Source: Trichostrongylus colubriformis (lineage: Eukaryota; Nematoda; Chromadorea; Rhabditida; Trichostrongylidae). From it: 64,000 nucleotides of DNA. Each line of letters opens with the position of its first letter. Position 1 is the first letter of the stretch. This document shows positions 58,601 through 64,000 of the stretch, one piece after another. The notes under the pieces were generated by a model. The model did not search any database. It was not told the origin of the DNA and saw only the letters and a list, made by a program, of their open reading frames with translations. The translations under genes were made by a program, and so were the position numbers. The stretch lies in contig OZ022257.1 of NCBI GenBank assembly GCA_963978905.1, forward strand, positions 33,555,685 through 33,619,684. Reading direction: 5' to 3'.

Positions 58601-61067
58601 CTGTAGAGTAAATCTTAGAAGGATGCGTCAACACATCTACTTCACAACTTACCTTCCGATGGAAGCAAGGCGGAAAAGCTGAGTGGACCTATACTTTTGG
58701 GACACCCCTATTTTTGAAAAAAAAACAAATAAAATTTTGCAATTTAATGTCTCCAATTTTACTTAGGCGTTTGATCGCTACAGTGATCAGGTACCACAGA
58801 TGATATGGATGAAAAATAGGGTGGACCTATACTTTTGGGACACACTGTACAACTGCGTTCCTAAATCATGCCAATCAAGATAACTGGAGGGCGCGACACT
58901 CAAGTATCCTTGGTGCTTAACTTCTGCTTCGACTGTAGATGGGCTGTGCGGAGCAGACCTTAATGATGTGCCCATTAGCAAATGAGCTCACTATTTGGCA
59001 CTGTGTAAGGCCGAAGTCTTAAATACGCTGGGTTAATTATGGGTTTGAGCTATTTATAGTCAAATCCCTCGTCCATTGACCGCCTTTCGGTAGGATACTT
59101 TCAGGAAGATAAGTGATTGGCTTGTGATGGACTTCCACAATTACCTGATGATGCAGTTGTCCTTGGAATATCCACGATTGACATACCCCCACGTAGCGCA
59201 GTTGGAGTGCCTGAACAGATTCATTTTGTAAGAAAACTTCCATTACTAAATGGATAAATGTTGCTTAACATTGTGAAGTGATATTGATCCCTGCTCCTTC
59301 AGAGCCAGGCTCCTCTCAAAACATACCGGCTAAATTCAGCGCCATCTTTGCACTTCGTTCATACTGATGAATTTTCTTAATCAATTCTGCATTTTTCAGC
59401 TCGCTTTCTTCAATACGTGCTTCCAAATCGGTTCGACGCTTTTCGAGACGTTCCATTTTGGCACTGAAACTCAACGCTTAACAACTGGAGAGATAACCTG
59501 GACGATAGCCGAATATGGAAATACATAGGTGTTGAGTAGCGCCACATTAAAGAAATGGAATGAAACGTCCGAAAATTCGAAAAATGCGACTCTTTTCTCC
59601 CACTGCGTCTCCCGTGTTTTCGCATGTGCAAAACTGGAACGGTAGGGCGAAGGCCCACCGCCTTAACTAGTTGCTCGCCTCCACATGTGCCCAGCATCTG
59701 CACCGGAGCTTATAGGCGCATTTCGTGATAATCAGGTGGGTCGACTTACCTCAACGGAACAGTAGATCCTTGGATAACTAGTGAGGTTGCACTTTTTCTC
59801 GTCGCCACTGCGCGCTATCACGGAGCTACACCTGCTCGAACCCACTCTGACTCCACCCACCACCCGCTTGAACTCTCTTATTGGTCAACTGAGCAGAATG
59901 CGTGCCGTCGGAGCGACTCGGAAAAGGGTGCAGCCTGACTAGTTACCCAAGGATCTACTGTTCCATGCGGGTAAATCTACCTTTCTGGTTATCGCGAAGG
60001 GTGCCTTTGAGGCATGTCCATCAACGCAAGTTGCCGCACACATCGTCTTCCTAACATGCTCTCATAATTACTGAAAACCCAAGTTACCCCTCCTGGTGCT
60101 TTCCGGCTAGGAGCAGAAGTTCTTTAATGGAAACTGATGGGGGCTGTCTCACCTGACGGATTGCAGTTGAGCTTTAAGTTGCTCGCACTCAGTCGCTCTC
60201 TCCATAGATTTACGTTCCGAATCTTTGTAGTTATTGAGCAGGTCGGTCATCGCTTGTTTCGAAACGTTTTTCTTTTTCTCCAGTGCTGCTCTAAGACTGA
60301 TCAGTTCCTCCTCCAAGACTTTGCAGGTTCCACGTAGCTCCTCGTTTTGATGAACAAGCTCAGCGTTCTGAAAACGAGTACACTAAAGAGCTCATGAGTT
60401 AAATAACCACTTATTCTCAACAATTACCATTTGTTTTTGTCTGTCGAGTTCCAAGGCTATTGCTTGCCCACCTGACTCCATCTTCTTCACCAACACGCTA
60501 TCTACGTCGCTTTGAGCGGTCTTGTCGGCAAGCTGTATCTCCAGCTCCCTAACCTGAATGACTGAATGGGAGCAATGACATTTCACGTAACCAGAAACCA
60601 GTGAAATCTGAGTTTTCGGGACAAAATTTCATACACTGACTCTGTTTGTGAGTGTTTGGAGTATCCCATCTCTTTCGCTACTTCGTTGCTGCTCACTTCG
60701 AGCTTTTAGCTGCGCACTTTGGATTTCCTTGTTCAGTTCTCGAAGTTTCTGCTCCAATTCTGAAAGACTTGCCTAGTACGCGCTTCGAAAACAATCGTTG
60801 AGCAACTCACCAGCGGTTTTCCTCTGCTCCTCAGCGAGTTTGCTAGAAGCCTTGTCCCTTGATATATTCAAATTGGAGTTCTCCTAGAAGCCAATGTTGT
60901 CATAGCAACAAACACATGATTTTGACTCGTCTATTCTAATAAAAAAATGCAAACCTTTTCTAAAACCGCCATCTTATCCTTGTATTTCTGCTCCCGTTCT
61001 TCGCTTTCTCGCAGCTTCACCGCCATATTGTCAATCTTCTCTTCCAACTGCTTCATTGAAACTGTTT
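43647..61067 (-). CDS. rootletin (CROCC/CHE-10 type), C-terminal 848 residues, 5' end not found
   Basis: Structural coiled-coil protein of the ciliary rootlet, which in nematodes supports sensory cilia. Exons: 60955-61067, 60811-60883, 60641-60759, 60428-60553, 60153-60367, 59327-59463, 56138-56217, 55979-56086, 55809-55929, 51650-51813, 51414-51593, 48938-49078, 47440-47573, 47094-47287, 46892-47028, 46687-46824, 46526-46633, 43647-43907. All 18 join in frame (849 codons with the stop) with GT/AG borders. Nearly the whole product is heptad coiled coil. The last third aligns without gaps to the human rootletin C-terminus as I remember it, for example REMNFTHKRKLLESQLSLL against RERAHRQRVRGLEEQVSTL, and EVEKKEVD against EAEKREVE. 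A Ser/Pro-type linker (LRTTSSSHDLSIRTSPERA, exon 56138-56217) falls where the human protein also has one. It ends in a basic tail, SRSKSIQRQKSPFRV. The first exon here begins in phase, so N-terminal exons lie upstream, probably outside the window. Introns up to 4 kb carry transposons. Confidence 0.85.
44321..44600 (+). repeat. one arm of the AGGTCGAAGTGGCC foldback family
   Basis: Begins GGATACTAGGTCGAAGTGGC and follows the left arm of 26091-26716 (CTCGTGCAAAACCAGTG, TTTTGGCCAATTC). The right arm is missing. It lies in the last rootletin intron. Confidence 0.65.
44861..44878 (+). repeat. run of 18 G
   Basis: Perfect G homopolymer in a rootletin intron, a likely place for length error in the assembly. 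Confidence 0.9.
47850..48214 (-). repeat. repeat fragments in a rootletin intron
   Basis: Contains twice CTCTAGCCGTCTRGGACTCT (near 47938 and 48014) and a CCTAAGCCTTTTAGGGGAGG segment, which is the inverse of part of the insertion inside 24038-24669. A composite of repeat pieces without a gene. Confidence 0.5.
48215..48510 (+). repeat. family A fragment, right half
   Basis: Matches the right half of 4055-4576 and 54793-55617 (GACTAGGCATCTCGACTTTC, then a terminal CACTGCTTTTAA). The left half is missing. It joins directly to a family D element. Confidence 0.6.
48511..48830. mobile_element. family D foldback copy 1
   Basis: Left part GGTCGACTTACC followed by GACAGTAGATTCCTGGGTGA; the right part is its inverse (GGTGCAGCCTGATTAGTTAC and so on). 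Matches 59712-60013. Non-coding, in a rootletin intron. Confidence 0.6.
49964..50460 (-). pseudogene. mariner transposase, C-terminal part
   Basis: The 3' terminal repeat TCAGGTTGATGCATGAGATT at 49964 is preceded by TA. The minus-strand frame 49987-50439 is open for 150 codons and contains the second catalytic Asp region (SHDNVRPHTA) and the third (SSDYWLF, normally APSDYHLF), then FWEERIDKLPERW, typical of the C-terminus. The N-terminal half and the other terminal repeat are missing. It lies in a rootletin intron, next to the oppositely oriented N-terminal half of a similar element. Confidence 0.85.
50504..50627. mobile_element. 124 bp MITE
   Basis: Ends GGAGCGCCTGACAGGGCGTG (left) and its inverse (right) are complementary for about 40 bp with a small centre of GAGAGTGAGAGTG type. 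It is wedged between two mariner halves. Confidence 0.8.
50644..51357 (+). pseudogene. mariner transposase, N-terminal part
   Basis: The 5' terminal repeat TTAGGTTGATGCATAAGTTT at 50644 follows TA. Downstream the plus strand encodes YGEDVISYDTCKICFAKFRS (helix-turn-helix region) and, with frameshifts and stops, pieces corresponding to VSQST, LIRWVPHKL, the first catalytic Asp region (DNPVRKRLW follows it) and YPKKVSLS at about 51330-51355, where similarity stops. The element is 3'-truncated shortly before a rootletin exon at 51414. A G run at about 50878-50887 breaks the frame. Confidence 0.8.
51890..52125 (+). repeat. family B repeat copy 2
   Basis: Matches 41740-41990 (GGCGTCGCACTCGCGGCGC, ACGACTTGCCGCAGTCGG) in the same orientation. 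Inside a rootletin intron. Confidence 0.7.
52126..52709. other. rootletin intron sequence, unassigned
   Basis: Nothing recognised beyond AT-rich intron sequence with short overlapping frames. Confidence 0.4.
52710..52887. mobile_element. 178 bp MITE
   Basis: The left end GGGCGCGGTCATACTCACCG and the inverse of the right end (GGCCACGGTCATACTTTGTG) pair for about 45 bp, and both include a GGCAGGGCGTGGCTGC-type core. TTAA/TAA-like borders. Non-coding. Confidence 0.7.
53584..54260. mobile_element. possible second Mutator-like MITE
   Basis: GGCACGCGATGGCTTGCGCG at 53584 and an inverted ACGCGAGAATTTGCGAGG at about 54235 resemble the terminal repeats of 56815-57638. The match is weaker and I could not find a target duplication. 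Confidence 0.3.
54793..55617. mobile_element. family A MITE copy 2 carrying a family B insertion
   Basis: Ends TTAAAGACAGCATTAGAGGT and the inverse of TTAAAGGCAGCATTAGGGG. It matches 4055-4576 on both sides of an insertion at about 55025-55275, which is a family B copy. Lies in a rootletin intron. Confidence 0.75.
55035..55270 (+). repeat. family B repeat copy 3, nested in family A
   Basis: GGCGTCGCACTCGCGGCGCC at the left and CTCGCCGCGGGCGGTCGCGC at the right, as in 41740-41990. Its middle is itself inverted (AGCTGGTACCGT and ACGGTACCAGCT). Confidence 0.75.
56756..58260 (+). pseudogene. Tc1/Tc3-type transposase, interrupted and frameshifted
   Basis: Plus strand: residues 1-20 at 56756-56814, then an 824 bp insertion, then KDVGLSNRKISEMMGL and YGTKKRSGR (helix-turn-helix DNA-binding domain) to about 57980, with the second helix-turn-helix at RRILNAASHSRKGVYRL. 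After a stop, catalytic-domain pieces follow: FSDEK at about 58085, EPRHFSRRG and GGNVMVWAAF near 58160-58215. The third catalytic residue region is absent. Dead copy. Confidence 0.8.
56815..57638. mobile_element. Mutator-like non-autonomous element with 10 bp target duplication
   Basis: CCTACAAGGA is present on both sides (56805-56814 and 57639-57648) and corresponds to a single site in the transposase it interrupts. The terminal inverted repeats are about 55 bp, sharing CGTCCGGGCTGGCACGCG and ATTTGCGCGGC. A 9-11 bp duplication with long repeats is typical of Mutator-like elements. The 700 bp interior has no transposase. Confidence 0.75.
58270..58596 (-). pseudogene. inverted copy of the Tc-like transposase N-terminus
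   Basis: MPRGTHLSECEKGQILAYKD and the following LSNRKISEKMGLSH, then DLYGTKKRSGR before a frameshift. This copy is not split by the Mutator-like element and so shows the uninterrupted joint. It forms the right arm of 56469-58847. Confidence 0.8.
59712..60013. mobile_element. family D foldback copy 2
   Basis: Left part GGTGGGTCGACTTACCTCAA with ACAGTAGATCCTTGG; the right part (ending AAAGGCACCCTTCGCGATAA when inverted) mirrors it. Matches 48511-48830. In the intron between rootletin exons 59327-59463 and 60153-60367. Confidence 0.65.
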
Positions 61068-62257
61068 CTAAAACAAGGGAACTCACTCTTTTCTTCGACC
61101 GAAGAAGTGTTGTCAAAAAATTCTGTGAAGGAGGCCAATGCAGAAATCATTGTAACACGTGGATCAGTCCAATTCAATGGAATCGTACACGGAAAAATGA
61201 GTTTCCCTGTTACCCATAAATTTATGCTGTACTCGCTTAATAAGAGCGCATGCAAAATTCAGCGAAAAAAGTGAGAATCTGACAACCATACAACTCCTCA
61301 AAGTGGCGCCCAACGAGGTGGGCCTTGAAAGTAAAGCCCTATCTCGTCATCCACCGCGGTTGGAGACGGAGAGTGAGGCTGTCCATAAGAACTTCTTCTC
61401 TCACTATGCGTCCCCGACCGCGGCGGACGGCGAGGAGTGCATCCACTCTAAAGCCACGCCCCTCGGCTGTCGCCTTGAGGAGTTGTATCTTTATCGATTC
61501 CTAATTTTTCGCGTGAAACTATGCATGCGGCCCTCATGGGTAACACAGAAACTCGTTTTTCCGTGCACGATTTCTTTAATGAGTGACTTGGAAGGTGTGT
61601 AAGAGCAGGGCTGTGGGGTAAGCGTTATTAATAGACAGTATTGTCAAAGGTAATTATATACAACTCTCACTTCTTTGGAATAAACAGAAGGTCAGACGCG
61701 ATCGAGGAGGGATACGAAGGTGCAGCGTGAAGAATGCGGATGTTCAGAAAACTGGTATAAAATAAAGCTTTTCACTCATAGACCACGCGAGTAGATCAAC
61801 TTCAACTTCAAACTCGTCCTCGTGAGTAGTTGAAGGAAATGCTTCTGCTTGGATTCTGGGATTCCAACTTGCTATGTTACACGCCGTCTTCAGTTTGATG
61901 CGATGGACCTGTGAGCCACTGTCTTTTGTCCACTTCCTTTCCTCGTCTGAAGCTGTCTGAGTGACTCAATGAAAGCTTATCCTTCAAGAAAGGCAGTTGT
62001 CGAGCTTCTCTCACACGTGTCACTTGAAAGAGTCGCTCACAGAAGTGAAAGTTCTCCTTTCCCCCACATTGTCATGTTGTATACTTTTCTATGACGGTAT
62101 GCTAAGTGTAACGCGAAAAAAAACTCAAACTCGGCTGAAATACACACCATATCCAAGTTTCGTCCACGCGGGTATCGGGAGCGGAACCGCCGAGCAGCGA
62201 AGCACAATGTTTGTTCCTAGCGCGATTCCTTATTCATAGTTTTTAGTCGAAATCAGT
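61068..62257. other. upstream side of the visible rootletin exons
   Basis: Holds family C copy 3 (61184-61570). The minus-strand stretch around 61920-62030 could be an exon (REARQLPFLKDKLSLSHSDS) but it has no coiled-coil character and phase could not be tested. No rootletin N-terminal exon was identified with confidence. Confidence 0.4.
61184..61570 (+). mobile_element. family C repeat copy 3
   Basis: Left end GTACACGGAAAAATGAGTTT and right end TTTTTCCGTGCAC, about 390 bp, with the same internal order as 42447-42847 (CCCATAAATTTATG, GCATGCAAAATTC, CCGCGGCGGACGGCG). Confidence 0.7.
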
Positions 62258-62872
62258 AGTATTTATGGTAAGTGTTCGGTTCTTGCAGCCAACACCAAGA
62301 TATTAACTAACTTTATTCGGTTAACGTTTCGGCCTTGTCGCCTTCGTCAGAGCCTGGGAAGTCAAAGATAATTGCGATATCCCCCCAATAACATTTCAGA
62401 CTTACAAAACAGTTCCACATAGACCAGAAGAATTAGGATAGGAGTCGCAAACCACAATTACTGACGAACTCAAAGCACAGCTGGCCGTCGTTGAGACCAC
62501 CGTTATTCTGATTCAGTGGGTGGCTTAGATGACCCGACCCATCGGCTTCAGGCCGTTGGGTCGGGTCATCTAAGCCACCCACTGAATCAGAATAACGGTG
62601 GTCTCAACGACGGCCAGCTGTGCTTTGAGTTCGTCAGTAATTGTGGTTTGCGACTCCTATCCTAATTCTTCTGGTCTATGTGGAACTGTTTTGTAAGTCT
62701 GAAATGGTATTGGGGAGATATCGCAATTATCTTTGACTTCCCAGGCTCTGACGAAGGCGACAAGGCCGAAACGTTAGCCGAATAATGTTAGTTAATATCT
62801 TGGTGTTGGCTGCAAGAACCGAACACTTATCAAGAAAACACCATGCCAAGATTTATGGAAAGTATTTATGGT
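62258..62872. mobile_element. 561 bp near-perfect palindrome from a Penelope-like 3' end, with 12 bp flanking repeats
   Basis: 62269-62829 reads almost the same on both strands, with about five to seven mismatches per 280 bp arm and no real spacer: the centre at 62549 is CGGCTTCAGGCCG. The right arm (plus) and left arm (minus) both encode the ending DEGDKAETLAE and a stop, comparable to SEEGINAESLSV in the Penelope-like fragment at 37786-38660. AGTATTTATGGT flanks it at 62258-62269 and 62861-62872, as a target duplication would; the insertion also includes about 30 bp right of the palindrome. Confidence 0.8.
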
Positions 62873-63345
62873 CCTTAATTCGTCCCGGATCAAAGTCCTA
62901 CAACCATACCTATCCTCCACAGCATTTTCCTCAACTCAACGTCATTCTGCGCACAGCAATAAAACTTTATTGCTCGTGAAAGATTGTCGCGTGAATTATG
63001 TGTAGATCAGTCGGCAGGAACCCCGTTCGCATTCCAAATGAAGATACACGTCTGCCACGAGCCCAATCGAGTTCGGCAGCAGGAAATTGAGATCGATGGA
63101 AAAGGCAGTGAATAGTAGCAGGAAAAGGAGAAGGAGCCTGTGCAGCACACTGGAGCAACTACAAGACCAGGGAACAACAAATGGATGGAAAAAATGCTCG
63201 AAGCCTAGATGTTGCTCTCGGAATTTCAAACAGCTGAAAATAGAAAAGGGTACATGGGACACTCTCTCCCCTCCTCCCTCCACAAATTGTCTGTTTGAGG
63301 ACCAACACGGGTGCGAGAATGCGGCTTTTGCAATCTTCTTCTTCT
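62873..63345 (-). other. presumed 3' untranslated part of the RTE element
   Basis: Downstream (minus strand) of the RTE stop codon. Frames through it are not conserved protein. The exact 3' end of the retrotransposon was not located. Confidence 0.4.
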
Positions 63346-64000
63346 TCAGCGTCGATCCCGCTCTGTTGCAGGGTCCGCATATCTGGACTTCCGTCTCCAT
63401 TCCTCTCGATTTGTTGCGTCACCTGGATGAAGGCCGCGTTTCCTCATGTCTTGATGAAGGGTATCGGCCCATCGCTGTCTCGGTCTTCCTCTCGGCCTCT
63501 TGCCTATCACCTCCGTTTCGTATCCAATACGGGCGACGCTCTCAACATTAGCTCTAAGTACGTGGCCGAACCATCGAAGTCTTCTCTCTCGCATCTTCTC
63601 GTCGATGGGAGCGATGCCATATCGCCTTCGGATGTCCACGTTGGTCACTTTGTCAAGTCTCGTGAGACCGGAGATCCAGCGCAGCATTTTCGTTTCCATA
63701 GTTCCGAGCTTTCGCTCCGTCTCTTTCGTTGCCGGCCAGGTTTCCGAGGCGTAGAGGGCGACAGGTCTTACGATTGTGCGATACACTTTTGACTTAAGCC
63801 TGTCGCCGATCTTACGGTCGCATAGGACTCCCGTTGTCGTTTTCCACTTTTTCCAAGCGGCGCTGATGCGTGAAGTGGCCTCGTGCCGAAGGTTTCCGTC
63901 TTCGCTCACTGTTGAGCCCAGGTATTTGAAGTGGCTGGGGCGAGGCATCGTCTCGCCACTGATTTGGATGGAGCCAGCTTCTGCAGTATCCGTCGTCAGG
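63346..64000 (-). CDS. RTE-clade non-LTR retrotransposon ORF2, C-terminal part, cut by window edge
   Basis: The frame is open from the window edge to a stop at 63346 (about 217 codons). It contains hallmarks of the RTE reverse transcriptase C-terminal domain: FKYLGSTVSEDG, AAWKKWKTTTGVLCDRKI, RPVALYASETWP, TMETKMLRWISGLTRLDKV, RRYGIAPIDEKMRERRLRW, GHVLR and the closing ADPATERDRR. The endonuclease and catalytic YADD part would lie beyond the right edge. With no internal stop in this part it is likely a young copy. It sits upstream of the rootletin exons in the same orientation, probably in an intron or the 5' flank. Confidence 0.9.
   Translation of the reverse strand, partial: LTTDTAEAGSIQISGETMPRPSHFKYLGSTVSEDGNLRHEATSRISAAWKKWKTTTGVLCDRKIGDRLKSKVYRTIVRPVALYASETWPATKETERKLGTMETKMLRWISGLTRLDKVTNVDIRRRYGIAPIDEKMRERRLRWFGHVLRANVESVARIGYETEVIGKRPRGRPRQRWADTLHQDMRKRGLHPGDATNREEWRRKSRYADPATERDRR

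Larger units (their letters stand above)
56469..58847. mobile_element. Tc-like element with long, gene-containing inverted arms
   Basis: Ends CAGTGTGTCCCAAAAGTATA (left) and its inverse (right, ending 58847 before TA) are the start of arms extending several hundred bases. The sequence MPRGTHL...EKGQILAY, the transposase N-terminus, occurs on the plus strand from 56756 and again on the minus strand from 58596, so the right arm is an inverted copy of the 5' part. A Mutator-like element interrupts the left copy at 56815-57638. In a rootletin intron (56218-59326). Confidence 0.85.

Noticed and set aside
61850..62040. Candidate upstream rootletin exon on the minus strand
   Set aside because: No heptad pattern, uncertain splice sites and phase could not be linked to the exon at 60955-61067.
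63087..63792. Plus-strand frames of 154 and 165 codons
   Set aside because: They lie antisense to the RTE reading frame and its 3' part; opposite-strand shadows.

Overview
The window looks like nuclear DNA of a parasitic nematode, probably a strongylid such as a hookworm; the genus is inference. Two protein genes can be assembled exon by exon. Both have nematode splice signals (acceptors ending TTTCAG, donors GTAAG/GTGAG/GTTTG), and some introns are only 53-87 bp. Most other sequence is repeats: mariner, Tc-like, Mutator-like, RTE and Penelope-like remnants plus many small inverted-repeat elements.

Layout. 1-19.2 kb: repeats, including two abutting palindromic mariner remnants (1303-2667), a nested foldback/mariner insertion (6993-9080), a possible small structured RNA (16533-16690, minus) and a 1.9 kb foldback (17364-19244). 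19.5-27.6 kb: a complete nine-exon, 320-residue D-3-phosphoglycerate dehydrogenase gene on the minus strand, with a likely trans-splice acceptor and a poly(A) signal. 27.6-43.6 kb: no gene I can name; a Penelope-like fragment with a GIY-YIG endonuclease (37.8-38.7 kb) and a few unproven exon-like stretches. 43.6-61.1 kb: eighteen in-frame minus-strand exons encoding the C-terminal 848 residues of a rootletin (CROCC/CHE-10 type) ciliary rootlet protein, its introns swollen by nested transposons. 61.1-64 kb: a 561 bp near-perfect palindrome built from a Penelope-like 3' end, then the 3' end of an RTE retrotransposon that runs off the window.

The two host genes are functionally unrelated (serine biosynthesis; ciliary rootlet). 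The most distinctive property of the window is that unrelated transposon families (mariner, Tc-like, Penelope-like, and unclassified elements) repeatedly occur as inverted duplications of one end. Transcripts across them would fold into long hairpins. The same pattern could also come from amplification or assembly artefacts, so it needs a check against raw reads.
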